In this document: positions 34,959 to 42,918 of the stretch, one piece after another
How the letters are laid out: each line of letters opens with the position of its first letter
Position numbering within the stretch: position 1 is the first letter of the stretch
From: [Actinomadura] parvosata subsp. kistnae
GTDB lineage: Bacteria; Actinomycetota; Actinomycetes; Streptosporangiales; Streptosporangiaceae
Direction: 5' to 3'
Assembly (NCBI RefSeq): GCF_900323885.1
Contig: NZ_OOHJ01000022.1
Location: 930,001-994,000, forward strand
DNA: 64,000 bases
Made by a program: the position numbers and the translations under genes
The notes under the pieces: model-generated
Database searches by the model: none
What the model saw: the letters and a program-made list of their open reading frames with translations, nothing else
What the model was told of the DNA's origin: nothing

Positions 34959-35041
34959 TGCGGGTGATGTTCACGCTGACCATGCTGGTGATCGTGGTCG
35001 GCCTGGCCTGGTTCTTCGCCATGGGGTGGTCGAAACTGTGA
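34958..35041 (+). CDS. 27-aa single-helix membrane micropeptide
   Basis: ATG 34958 overlaps the lipoprotein stop (TGATG), and its own stop TGA 35039-35041 overlaps the following GTG (GTGA). The product is a single hydrophobic helix (TLTMLVIVVGLAWFFAMG) with a short SKL tail. Coupling at both ends argues that it is translated and not a spacer. It would be missed by a 60-residue ORF cutoff. The role may be to stabilise or regulate the adjacent membrane protein; that is inference. Confidence 0.6.
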   Translation: MRVMFTLTMLVIVVGLAWFFAMGWSKL

Positions 35042-35709
35042 GGTGGCTCAAGGAGAACTCGCTGTCACTGGCCTTTCTGATCATGTTCCTGCTGGCGGTG
35101 GGCGGGCAGGCCGTGGCCGGGATGATGCAGTTCAACGACCAGCAGGCGGCCGAGGGCTCCGAGCCGGTCTCACTGCTGCAGTACGTGACCTCGTCGTCGT
35201 TCGCGGTGGACGTGGCGGAGAACTGGCAGTCGGAGTACCTGCAGTTCTTCCTGTTCATCGTGCTCACCGTCTGGCTCGTGCAGAAGGGCTCGCCCGAGTC
35301 GAAGGAGCTGGACAAGGCCGGGGCCGAGTCCGACGAGGACCAGCAGATCGGTCCCTATGCCGACGAGGACTCGCCCGCCTGGGCCAAGGTCAAGGGGATC
35401 AGGCTGTGGCTGTTCAGCAACTCGCTCGGGCTGGTGATGGGGGCGATCTTCCTGCTGTCGTGGCTGGCGCAGTCGGTGGCGGGGCAGGCGGCGTACAACG
35501 CGGAACGGCTCGGCGACCTGCGGGATCCGGTCTCGTGGGGCGCGTACGTCACCTCGCCCGAGTTCTGGAACCGCAGCCTGCAGAACTGGCAGTCGGAGCT
35601 GCTGGCGGTGCTGTCGATGGTGGTGCTGGCGATCTACCTGCGCCAGCGGGGCTCACCCGAGTCGAAGCCCGTCGGCGCGGCCCACTCGTCGACGGGGGTC
35701 GAGGGCTGA
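35038..35709 (+). CDS. DUF6766-family membrane protein with internal duplication
   Basis: The 223-residue protein has four transmembrane helices arranged as two similar halves. Each half has a helix with the motif Q(S/A)VAG, an ENWQSE/QNWQSE element, a second helix, and the same end GSPESK (residues about 86-91 and about 209-214). The linker between the halves is acidic. It starts at GTG 35038 with a 4-base overlap with the micropeptide; longer in-frame starts would be out of operon logic. Its 3' end overlaps the convergent PLP-enzyme gene by 57 bases. The function is unknown. Confidence 0.8.
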   Translation: MRWLKENSLSLAFLIMFLLAVGGQAVAGMMQFNDQQAAEGSEPVSLLQYVTSSSFAVDVAENWQSEYLQFFLFIVLTVWLVQKGSPESKELDKAGAESDEDQQIGPYADEDSPAWAKVKGIRLWLFSNSLGLVMGAIFLLSWLAQSVAGQAAYNAERLGDLRDPVSWGAYVTSPEFWNRSLQNWQSELLAVLSMVVLAIYLRQRGSPESKPVGAAHSSTGVEG

Positions 35710-36564
35710 GTCGTCGGCAGCAGGTGGGACGGGCCGGCCCCGGTCGAGGACCGGCTCTCCGGTCGGCGGGAAGGGCCGGCCGGTGACGACCGCGACGACG
35801 CGGGTGCCGGGGGCGAAGGCGCCCCGGCCGGCGAGGTCGAGGATGCCGTGCAGCATCTTCGCCACGTAGATCCGCTCCACGCCGTGCCGGGCGGCGAAGG
35901 CGTCGAGTGCGGGGGTCGTCCTGGCGTACCCGCCGAAGTGGTGGTCGAGGTCGATCGACCAGTTGTCCCACGTCCGCCCGTACGCCTCCCGCTGCAGCCT
36001 GGCCACCTCCCCCTCCAGGAACCCGGCCCCCTTCAGCACCGCGAACCCGAGCGCCCGCTTCCCCGGGGGCAGCCCCGCGGAGATCCCGGCCAGCGTGCCG
36101 CCGGTGCCCACGGGGCAGCAGATGACGTCGTAGTCGTGCCCGATCTCGGCGGGCAGCTCCGCGCAGCCGCGCACGGCCGCCGCGTTGCTGCCGCCCTCGG
36201 GCAGGATCACCACGTCGCTCCCCCAGCGCGCCCGCAGCGACGCCTGCACCTCTTCGGTGTGCTTGCGCCGGTAGGTGGAGCGGTCGAGGTAGGTGAGGGT
36301 CATGCCGCAGGCCGCCGCGCGGGCGAGCGTGGGGTTGAGCGGCAGGTGCTCCTCGCCCCGGATCACGCCGATCGTCTCGATGCCGTGCCGCGCCCCGGCC
36401 TCGGCCACGGCCCTGATGAGGTTGGAGTGGGCGCCGCCGAACGCCAGCACCCGGCGGCCGGCCTGCTCGGGCCCCAGGTTGTACTTGAGCTTGCGCGGCT
36501 TGTTGTCGTCGTGCACCAGGAACACCCGGACCTGACCGAGCCGCGGGTCCAGGAGCTCGTCCAT
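35653..36564 (-). CDS. PLP-dependent D-cysteine desulfhydrase / ACC deaminase family enzyme
   Basis: The 303-residue enzyme is a fold-type II PLP enzyme. The cofactor Lys is in HDDNKPRKLKYNL. The family motif FGGAHSNLIRAVA follows, and PVGTGGTLAGI is the phosphate-binding loop. Relatives deaminate 1-aminocyclopropane-1-carboxylate or D-amino acids such as D-cysteine; the residues here do not settle which. It starts at ATG 36564, 43 bases from the divergent galactokinase gene. The C terminus after VVAVVTGRPFPPTG is variable and low complexity, and it overlaps the end of the DUF6766 gene on the other strand. Confidence 0.88.
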   Translation of the reverse strand: MDELLDPRLGQVRVFLVHDDNKPRKLKYNLGPEQAGRRVLAFGGAHSNLIRAVAEAGARHGIETIGVIRGEEHLPLNPTLARAAACGMTLTYLDRSTYRRKHTEEVQASLRARWGSDVVILPEGGSNAAAVRGCAELPAEIGHDYDVICCPVGTGGTLAGISAGLPPGKRALGFAVLKGAGFLEGEVARLQREAYGRTWDNWSIDLDHHFGGYARTTPALDAFAARHGVERIYVAKMLHGILDLAGRGAFAPGTRVVAVVTGRPFPPTGEPVLDRGRPVPPAADDSALDPRRRVGRADGLRLG

Positions 36565-36607
36565 GGCGCTAGTCTACGGTCGGGCCTTTGTTGAGGAGTG
36601 TTTGGTT

Positions 36608-37723
36608 ATGCGCGTTGTTGAAGCTTTTCGTGCCGCCTATGGCGCGTCCCCGCAGACCGTCTGGCGGGCTCCCGGCAGGGTCAACCTGATCGGCGAGCAC
36701 ACCGACTACAACGACGGCTTCGTCCTGCCGTTCGCGGTGCCGTGGGGCGTCACGGCGGCCCTGACGCCGCGCGACGACGACACGATCCGCCTCCTCTCCC
36801 TCCAGTCCGGCTCCGGCGAGCCGGTCACCATCCCCACGCACGCCGACGCCCAGGGCTGGACCCGCTACGTCGTCGGCGTCCTCGACATGCTCGGCGACAA
36901 GGTGCGCGGCGCCGACATCGCGATCGACGGCGACGTCCCGCAGGGCGCCGGCCTCAGCTCCAGCGCCGCGCTGGAGGTGGCCGTCGCCTCCGCGCTCAAC
37001 GACGTGCACGCCCTCGGCATGACGCCGATGGAGCTGGCCCTGCTCAGCCAGAAGGCCGAGAACGACTTCGTCGGCATGCCCTGCGGCATCATGGACCAGG
37101 CCGCCTCCGCCCTCTGCGAGGAGGGCAAGGCGCTCTTCCTCGACTGCCGCTCCCTCGGCTCCCGTACGATCCCGCTCGACCTGGCCTCCCACGGCCTGAG
37201 CATGCTCATCATCGACACGCAGGTCCACCACGAGCACGCCGGCGGCGAGTACGCCAAGCGCCGCGCCGAGTGCGAGTCCGCGGCCCGCAAGCTCGGCGTC
37301 GCCGCGCTGCGCGACGTCACGGACCTGGCCGGCGCGCTCGCCCAGCTCCAGGGCGACGAGCGCAAGCGCGTGGAGCACATCGTGACGGAGAACCACCGCG
37401 TCGAAGCCCTCGTCGGCCTGCTGCGCGCGGGCGCCGTCACCGAGATCGGCGCCCTGCTCAACGCCTCCCACCTGTCGCTGCGCGACCTGTACGAGGTCTC
37501 CTCGCCCGAGCTCGACCTGGCCGTGGAGGCGAGCATCAGGGGCGGGGCCCGCGGCGCCCGCATGACCGGCGGCGGCTTCGGCGGCTCGGCGATCGCGCTG
37601 GTGCCGCTGGAGCGCCTGGAGAGCGTCAAGGAGTCGGTGTCGAACGCCTACGCCGAGCGCGGCTTCAAGGCCCCCCGCTTCCTGCCCGCCACCCCGGCCC
37701 AGGGCGCCCACCGCCTCGCCTGA
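36608..37723 (+). CDS. galK: Galactokinase
   Basis: The 371-residue GHMP kinase phosphorylates alpha-D-galactose at O1 in the Leloir pathway. The galactokinase signature GRVNLIGEHTDYNDG is at about 25-39, the ATP motif PQGAGLSSSAALEVA is at about 115-130, and the third motif GARMTGGGFGGSAI is near residue 320. ATG 36608 has GAGGAG about ten bases upstream. No galT or galE is adjacent, so the rest of the pathway must lie elsewhere. Galactose could be freed by the plant-polymer enzymes in this window. Confidence 0.97.
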   Translation: MRVVEAFRAAYGASPQTVWRAPGRVNLIGEHTDYNDGFVLPFAVPWGVTAALTPRDDDTIRLLSLQSGSGEPVTIPTHADAQGWTRYVVGVLDMLGDKVRGADIAIDGDVPQGAGLSSSAALEVAVASALNDVHALGMTPMELALLSQKAENDFVGMPCGIMDQAASALCEEGKALFLDCRSLGSRTIPLDLASHGLSMLIIDTQVHHEHAGGEYAKRRAECESAARKLGVAALRDVTDLAGALAQLQGDERKRVEHIVTENHRVEALVGLLRAGAVTEIGALLNASHLSLRDLYEVSSPELDLAVEASIRGGARGARMTGGGFGGSAIALVPLERLESVKESVSNAYAERGFKAPRFLPATPAQGAHRLA

Positions 37724-37728
37724 GGACG

Positions 37729-38508
37729 TCAAGGAAGGGGCGGGAAGTTCGGCGGGCGGCGCTCCAGGAAGCTGGCGACGCCCTCCGCGAAGTCCGGCCG
37801 CCCGAAGGAGGCGAGCATCTCCTGCGTGGCGGCCTTGGCGGCCTCCTCCAGCGTGGCGTCCCAGTCGTGCCACACCTGCCGCTTGATGATCGCCATGGAC
37901 GCCGGCGAGCTGTGGGAGGCCAGCTCGGCGGCGTACTCCTGGGCCTCGCGCAGCAGCGACTCGCCCGGCACCGCCCGGTTGGCCAGCCCCATCTCGTACG
38001 CCTCCCGCCCCGTGAACACCCGCCCCGACAGCAGGACGTCCATGGCCCGCTGCTGGCCCATGACGCGCGGCAGCACCCAGGAGAGCCCGTACTCGGCGAT
38101 CAGCCCGCGGCGCGCGAAGGCGGTGGTCCACTTGGCCTGCTCGGCCGTGAAGACGAGGTCGCAGACGAGCGCGTGCACCATGCCGAGCCCCGCGCAGGCC
38201 CCGTTGACGGCGGCGATGATCGGCTTGCCGATGGTCGTGGGGAAGGTGTTGGGCCGCGGGTCGGGCACCTCGTCGTACGAGCCGGTCTGGAGGGCGTTCA
38301 GCGTCTTGAAGTCGGCCCCCGAGCAGAAGCCCTTGCCCGCGCCCGTGACCACGACGGCCCGCACTGCGGGGTTCTGCTCGGCCTCGGCCAGCAGGTCGAA
38401 GTAGCGCCGCCCCATGGCGCCGGTCCACGCGTTGAGCGTGTCGGGCCGGTTGAAGGTCAGGGTGAGCACGCCCTGGTCGTCGAGCGTCGAGAGTACGAGG
38501 TCCACCAT
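37729..38508 (-). CDS. Enoyl-CoA hydratase/isomerase family protein
   Basis: The 259-residue crotonase-fold enzyme shows the CoA-binding and oxyanion-hole segments GKGFCSGADFKTL and ACAGLGMVHAL. The usual second catalytic Glu region appears as RRGLIAEYGLSWVLP. This is typical of hydratases and isomerases of fatty acid or aromatic-acid degradation. It starts at ATG 38508, divergent from the tyrosine phosphatase gene, and its stop is 5 bases from the galactokinase stop. The exact acyl substrate is open. Confidence 0.9.
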   Translation of the reverse strand: MVDLVLSTLDDQGVLTLTFNRPDTLNAWTGAMGRRYFDLLAEAEQNPAVRAVVVTGAGKGFCSGADFKTLNALQTGSYDEVPDPRPNTFPTTIGKPIIAAVNGACAGLGMVHALVCDLVFTAEQAKWTTAFARRGLIAEYGLSWVLPRVMGQQRAMDVLLSGRVFTGREAYEMGLANRAVPGESLLREAQEYAAELASHSSPASMAIIKRQVWHDWDATLEEAAKAATQEMLASFGRPDFAEGVASFLERRPPNFPPLP

Positions 38509-38555
38509 GCCCCCAACAGAACCATGTTCTAGGCGGGGAAGGCAAGGATGAGGGC

Positions 38556-39311
38556 ATGGAACGGGACCTGTCCTGGGACGGCTGCCACAACGTGCGCGAT
38601 CTCGGCGGCCTGCGCGCCGCCGGCGGGAGGCGGACCCGGTGGGGGGCGGTGGTGCGCTCCGACACGCCCGACCGGCTCACCCCCAAGGGCTGGGAGGCGG
38701 CGGCGGCCCACGGCGTACGGACCATCGTCGACCTGCGCGACCCCGGCGAGCACCACGCGTTGCCCGGCCTGCGCCCGCCCGGCATGACCGTGGTCAGCGT
38801 GCCGCTCGACCGCCGCGGCGGCCCCGACCCGGTCCGCGAGCGGGACGGCGGCACGCCGCTCTACCTGGCCCCGTTCATGGAGAACTGGCCCGACGCCTGC
38901 GTGCTGCCGCTGCGCGCCATCGCGCGGGCCCGGCCCGGCGGCGTGCTCGTGCACTGCGTGGCCGGGCGCGACCGCACGGGCCTGGTCGCCATCCTGCTGC
39001 TCGCGCTGGCCGGGGTGGCGCCCGAGGACATCGTGGCCGACTACGAGCTGTCGGCGACCCGCCTCAGCCCCTTGTACGCCCTGCTGGGCGAGGCCGACGA
39101 CGGCCTGCGCGTGCAGGCCCGCATGACGGCCGCCGGGAAGACCACCGCCGAGGTCGTCACGGCGCTCCTGGCGGGGCTCGACGTGGAGGCGTACCTGACG
39201 GCGGCCGGCCTGACCCCGGCCGAGCTGACCGCCCTGCGCGACCGCCTCACGGAGCCGGACGACGGCACCCCCGGTGAGCCCTTCAGCGGTGGTGGACGAA
39301 GGCCGGGGTGA
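38556..39311 (+). CDS. Tyrosine-protein phosphatase (Tyr_phosphatase_3 type)
   Basis: The 251-residue cytoplasmic protein is of the dual-specificity/tyrosine phosphatase superfamily. The N terminus has RDLGGLRA, typical of the bacterial PtpB-like group. The P-loop HCVAGRDRTG carries the nucleophilic Cys and phosphate-binding Arg. TIVDLRDPGEH provides the general-acid region. It starts at ATG 38556. The last 29 bases overlap the convergent nitric oxide synthase gene. The substrate may be a phosphoprotein or a phosphoinositide; sequence does not decide. Confidence 0.9.
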   Translation: MERDLSWDGCHNVRDLGGLRAAGGRRTRWGAVVRSDTPDRLTPKGWEAAAAHGVRTIVDLRDPGEHHALPGLRPPGMTVVSVPLDRRGGPDPVRERDGGTPLYLAPFMENWPDACVLPLRAIARARPGGVLVHCVAGRDRTGLVAILLLALAGVAPEDIVADYELSATRLSPLYALLGEADDGLRVQARMTAAGKTTAEVVTALLAGLDVEAYLTAAGLTPAELTALRDRLTEPDDGTPGEPFSGGGRRPG

Positions 39312-40413
39312 GCACGCTCGTGTCGTAGTAGCGGTGGAAGACGGGCGTGGCGCTGCCCGACAGCGGCGGCACGATCCACGACCAGTCCGCCGGGCACACC
39401 CGCCCCGCCTTCTCCTCCTTCGACAGGTGGGTCAGGAAGCGCCGCGACTCGGTGTGGTGATCCGTCATCGTGACGCCCGCCCGCTCGAACGAGTACAGCA
39501 CCGCCACGTTCAGCTCCACCAGCGCGTGGTCGCGCCACAGGGTGCGCTCGGTGGAGGTGTCCAGGCCGAGCCGCCGCGCCACCACGGGCAGCTGGTCGTA
39601 CCGGTCGGCGTCGGCGAGGTTGCGGGCGCCGATCTCGGTGCCCATGTACCAGCCGTTGAAGGGCGCGCAGGGGTAGCAGATGCCGCCGATCTCCAGGCAC
39701 ATGTCCGAGATGGCCGGCACGGCGTGCCAGCGCAGCCCCAGCTCCTCGAACCACCCGTAGTCGGGATGCGCCAGCGGCACCTCCAGCACCGCGTCCCCCG
39801 GCACGTGGCACAGGAGCGGGTCGCCGAGGGGCGGCTGGATGATCAGCGGCAGCACGTCGAACCGGCCGCCCCTGCCGCGCCAGCCCAGCGCCCTGGCGGT
39901 CTCCGTGAGCGCGACGTTGCGCGGATCCCCCACGACGCCGTCGGAGGTGCGGTAGCCGGCGTACCGGATGAGCTGGTCGTTCAGCAGCCGGGGCCCGCGC
40001 CGGGCGGGCAGGTCGGGAGGCAGGACGGTGACGGTGGGCCTGATCTTGCCGTTGCCCGTGGCCTCCCGCAGGTGGGCCACGCACTCGAGGGCGACCCCCT
40101 CGGCCGTGCTCACCTGCCTGCGGTCGCGCACCTTCAGCGAGCGCCAGTACAGCCGGCCGATGCACCGGTTGCTGTTGCGCCAGGCCACTCTGGCCCCGAA
40201 CTCCAGCTCCTCGTACGTGTGCGTGTAGGTTCCGTAGCGGGCCACGTCCCTGGAGACGTCGCGCAGGCGGGCGTTGAGGCCGCGCACGGAGGGGTTCTCG
40301 GCGTGGAAGAGCCTGATGAAGCGTTCGGCCTCCCGCAGGTCGGTGGTGCGCTCCAGCACCGCCTGGGCGGCGAGCACGTCGAAGGGGCGAAGGTTCCTGA
40401 TCCAGGTACGCAC
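39283..40413 (-). CDS. nos: Nitric oxide synthase, oxygenase domain only
   Basis: The 376-residue bacterial NOS makes nitric oxide and citrulline from arginine. The haem-thiolate Cys lies in WRNSNRCIGRLYW (about residues 75-87). Substrate-site segments GWYMGTEIGARNL and WSWIVPPLSGSATPVFH, which hold the Arg-binding Glu region and pterin contacts, are also visible. As in other bacteria there is no fused reductase, and none is adjacent, so electrons must come from unrelated flavodoxin or ferredoxin systems. It starts at GTG 40413 without a clear ribosome-binding site. No P450 nitration partner (thaxtomin type) is nearby. A group I truncated haemoglobin, often an NO dioxygenase, is 25 kb upstream. 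Confidence 0.96.
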   Translation of the reverse strand: MRTWIRNLRPFDVLAAQAVLERTTDLREAERFIRLFHAENPSVRGLNARLRDVSRDVARYGTYTHTYEELEFGARVAWRNSNRCIGRLYWRSLKVRDRRQVSTAEGVALECVAHLREATGNGKIRPTVTVLPPDLPARRGPRLLNDQLIRYAGYRTSDGVVGDPRNVALTETARALGWRGRGGRFDVLPLIIQPPLGDPLLCHVPGDAVLEVPLAHPDYGWFEELGLRWHAVPAISDMCLEIGGICYPCAPFNGWYMGTEIGARNLADADRYDQLPVVARRLGLDTSTERTLWRDHALVELNVAVLYSFERAGVTMTDHHTESRRFLTHLSKEEKAGRVCPADWSWIVPPLSGSATPVFHRYYDTSVLTPAFVHHR

Positions 40414-40614
40414 GCGGCAACCAGCACTTCTCCGTCGTCGGATCGCCCCGCCGATTCCGGGTCGGCGGCACGTCCTGGTGGCAGCGCCCTCTCCTCGCCG
40501 CCGACATGACTTCCCGCGGCTCCGGCCCTTCGGACCGGCGTTCCCATTTTCCGTACCCCGGCCCGCTTTGTCCGCCGATCCGGCAAAAGCGTCACCATCG
40601 CGTCACACACGGTC

Positions 40615-40640
40615 GCGCCCCCGGGGAACCCCGGGGGCGC
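40615..40640. terminator. Strong terminator hairpin
   Basis: A perfect 12-bp GC stem (GCGCCCCCGGGG and its complement) with an AA loop lies 12 bases past the stop of the secreted protein gene (40652, minus strand) and upstream of the NOS gene. Confidence 0.7.
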
Positions 40641-40651
40641 GGCCATGACTT

Positions 40652-41068
40652 CTACCTCTCCCAGACGCAGGTGAGGTGGACGACGACCCGGCTGTGATGC
40701 CGGTGCTTGCCCGCGAGCTTCCGCTTCACCACCTCGGGAGGCAGCTTGTCGGCCGGGACGCTGATGGACAGCCGGTCCTCCGGCACGACCGCCACACCGT
40801 CCTCGACGACGGTCTCCTCAGGCTCGATGTACCTCTCGTCGACCAGCTCGGCCACCTTGGCCCTGGACAGCGTCACGGCCTTGCCGTCGCTCATCCAGCA
40901 CGTCAGCCTGCGGCCCTGGAACCCGCCCTCGCCGTGCCCCTTCACCACGACGTCGCCGGACCTCCCGTGCACCCGCACCGGCCCGTCGTCGGCCAGCGCC
41001 GACCCCGCCATGACCCCGAGCCCGAGCACGGCGGACGTGACGACGACCGCGAGGCGTCGCTTCAACAT
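40652..41068 (-). CDS. Secreted protein of unknown function (138 aa)
   Basis: The signal peptide (about 1-26, LAVVVTSAVLGLGVMAGSALA) is followed by a charged, mostly beta mature part. It has one Cys pair (LTCWM and LTCVW) that could form a disulphide, and a His/Lys/Arg-rich stretch (KRKLAGKHRHHSRVV). No family is recognised. ATG 41068 has GGGAGGGAG upstream. A terminator hairpin follows the gene, so it is probably monocistronic. Confidence 0.7.
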   Translation of the reverse strand: MLKRRLAVVVTSAVLGLGVMAGSALADDGPVRVHGRSGDVVVKGHGEGGFQGRRLTCWMSDGKAVTLSRAKVAELVDERYIEPEETVVEDGVAVVPEDRLSISVPADKLPPEVVKRKLAGKHRHHSRVVVHLTCVWER

Positions 41069-41237
41069 GGGAACTCCCTCCCCGAGACGATTCGACAGCC
41101 CCGAGGGTCGCTCCCCACCCCTGAACCCAACCTGAAGAGCGCCGAAGCCTCCTTCAGGTACGCGCCGTCATGCCGTCAGACGCAACGGGCACCGGCGACG
41201 GCGGCCACCAGCAGGGCAGGGGCGCGGCCGATCATGG

Positions 41238-41540
41238 CTAGAGCGTGTCCACCACCTGATACAGCAGGCCGACGCCGACCGCGATCGCTCCCACGACCAA
41301 CCCCGCGAATGACCTGCTCCGGTTGGACACGGTGGAGGTCGTGGGCTTTCCGCGCAGCCCAGGCCATGCCAGCAACATCGCGACGCCCCCGGCAGCCACC
41401 GTCGTCCAGATCGGCGCTTCCAGGGCCATGACGACCGGGTTGCCGACGAATAGGACCAGACATGCAACGACCAGAGACGGGACACCCAAACGATCCGACC
41501 ATCGCGTCATGGTGAGCGAGTGTAGATCGCTCACCTCCAT
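41238..41540 (-). CDS. Small membrane protein (about 100 aa)
   Basis: The frame has three likely transmembrane helices (LVVACLVLFVGNPVVMAL, TTVAAGGVAMLLAW, FAGLVVGAIAVGVGLLY). ATG 41540 is chosen (AGGAA eight bases upstream); GTG 41558 and ATG 41510 are alternatives. No family is recognised. It is the last chromosomal gene before the integrated element; its start is 35 bases from the duplicated terminator. Confidence 0.55.
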   Translation of the reverse strand: MEVSDLHSLTMTRWSDRLGVPSLVVACLVLFVGNPVVMALEAPIWTTVAAGGVAMLLAWPGLRGKPTTSTVSNRSRSFAGLVVGAIAVGVGLLYQVVDTL

Positions 41541-41574
41541 GGACGACTTCCTCGCCACCGATCGACTCCTGGCG

Positions 41575-41623
41575 CCCGGAACGACTCAGGCCCTCCCACC
41601 TGTGATCGGTGAGAGGGCCTGAG
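41575..41623. terminator. Left copy of the tRNA-Asn terminator (chromosomal copy)
   Basis: An 11-bp stem (CTCAGGCCCTC / GAGGGCCTGAG) encloses a 17-base loop. The 49-base segment is identical to 53694-53742 except for two loop bases. Before integration it would have lain directly after the tRNA-Asn 3' end. Confidence 0.75.
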
Positions 41624-41629
41624 CGAGAA

Positions 41630-41652
41630 GCTCCCGCGATAGGACTCGAACC
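41630..41652. other. attL, left attachment site of the AICE
   Basis: This 23-base sequence is identical to 53767-53789 and corresponds to the 3' acceptor and T-arm part of tRNA-Asn. Here it stands alone without the rest of the tRNA, so it is the displaced 3' end left at the far side of the inserted element. Confidence 0.9.
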
Positions 41653-42123
41653 AGGCTCTTGTTGTTCTGGTCGATTCAAAGGGGTTCAGAGGTACTGGTG
41701 GTCGATCAACCGAGTCCAGTCGGGTTCAGACTCGTTCACCCGACATGGCTCCCTACTTGGCTCCCCTGTGGCTCTCGCGCCAATCACGGCTGCTGAGTGG
41801 GAGGGTCCTTGTCGTTGCTGCTGGATGGCAATGCTGGGGGTTCGTGGCGGTGGCGAACCAGGGCGCTGAAGATCTTCCAAGCCGCGTCCAAAGGGGCAGC
41901 GGGATAGCTGCGTAGTGCTGCCTCGGTGTGGGGGTCCCAGTGCCAGGATTGTGGTGGAAGCGGAGGCCGGGCCCTGCTGCCAGCCTGCGAATGGTGTTCC
42001 TCCAGTGCTATCAAGCTCCCGCGATGGGGCTCCGAAATCAGACTGGCGAATGAACCTGTCTGAGCTGTTGGCTCGTGCAAGAATCCGACAGGCATGAGAG
42101 GGGAGCGGAGGAGGTGGCATGGG
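41653..42123. other. 471-base gap inside the left end of the AICE
   Basis: No convincing gene is seen. The first 120 bases contain short repeated words (GGTTCAGA near 41682 and 41723; ATGGCTCCCTACTTGGCTCCC near 41745, closely resembling bases just inside the right end at about 53677), which may be integrase arm sites. A minus-strand frame at 41784-42030 has protein-like composition and could be the remnant of a lost gene. Confidence 0.4.
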
Positions 42124-42918
42124 ATGTTGGATGTGCTGGCTAGCATAGGGGACACGATAAGTGGAGTTGGTGCCATTCTTGCAGTACTGGCAGCACTTTA
42201 CGTCTCCAATAAAACTCGCCAAGACGTTCAAAGAGATAGAGATATACAGATTCTTCCAGTTCTCGCATTTCAGCCTGGAGGGATACCATTACCGTTGCAT
42301 GAGCGCAACTTCGGCCATCGAATCGGCGGAATGAATCCGACCTATGTAGAGAGCGCCTTCCAGCGAATACCTGCGGATGCGAAGATTCTTGACCTAGGAA
42401 AGAAAAAGGGCGACAATAACGTCACGCAAGGCGATTACGGAGAACTATTCAATTACGGCCACGGTCCCGCATTTGATGTGAGGGTCACGTGGCAAGCTGA
42501 GGTGTTAGAAATAAGCACAGACAGTTTCCCCATAACAAAGGAGCAACGCTCTTCCCCGCGATTCGCAGAAGGATCAAATAGATTGCCAAGTGTCTCGCGA
42601 CACATTCCTCCGGGGGCGAAGGGCCAACTCACAAGACTTCCCACCTTCTATATCCTTGACCTGCAAAGGGTCATTGATTCCATAGAATGTAGAGTCGTTA
42701 TTCGCTACAAGGACATGCTTGGACGTCCGCTGGAAACTGTCCAGAACGCACGAATTTCGTCATTTCGCAGCGCCGATGAACCTTACTGTATTGTAACGTT
42801 CAGCGATGTGATTGGCCTTCCCGAACCACTCAATTCAGGAAGACGACCATCCGCATCCGCTGAAAGAATTTCCTGGATTAACAGACTTTTATCAAAGAGG
42901 CAGACAAGTACCGAATAG
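42124..42918 (+). CDS. Hypothetical membrane-anchored protein, AT-rich cargo gene
   Basis: The 264-residue protein has one N-terminal transmembrane helix (SGVGAILAVLAALYV) and a soluble remainder of about 235 residues with no recognised family. ATG 42124 follows GGAGGAGG by about ten bases. Base composition is clearly lower in G+C than everything around it (runs such as AAAGAAAAAGG and GAAATAAGC, codons ATA and AGA), so it was probably acquired recently from another source. It lies alone in the left part of the AICE. Defence or superinfection-type roles are possible for such cargo but nothing in the sequence shows one. Confidence 0.7.
   Translation: MLDVLASIGDTISGVGAILAVLAALYVSNKTRQDVQRDRDIQILPVLAFQPGGIPLPLHERNFGHRIGGMNPTYVESAFQRIPADAKILDLGKKKGDNNVTQGDYGELFNYGHGPAFDVRVTWQAEVLEISTDSFPITKEQRSSPRFAEGSNRLPSVSRHIPPGAKGQLTRLPTFYILDLQRVIDSIECRVVIRYKDMLGRPLETVQNARISSFRSADEPYCIVTFSDVIGLPEPLNSGRRPSASAERISWINRLLSKRQTSTE

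Noticed and set aside
38556-40413. Thaxtomin-like nitration cluster around the NOS gene
   Set aside because: No P450, NRPS or transporter gene is nearby; the neighbours are galactokinase, hydratase and a phosphatase.
41686-42231. Minus-strand frames near attL (130-181 codons)
   Set aside because: Pro/Ser-rich translation, no ribosome-binding site and no family; at best a remnant. It is described as a gap.
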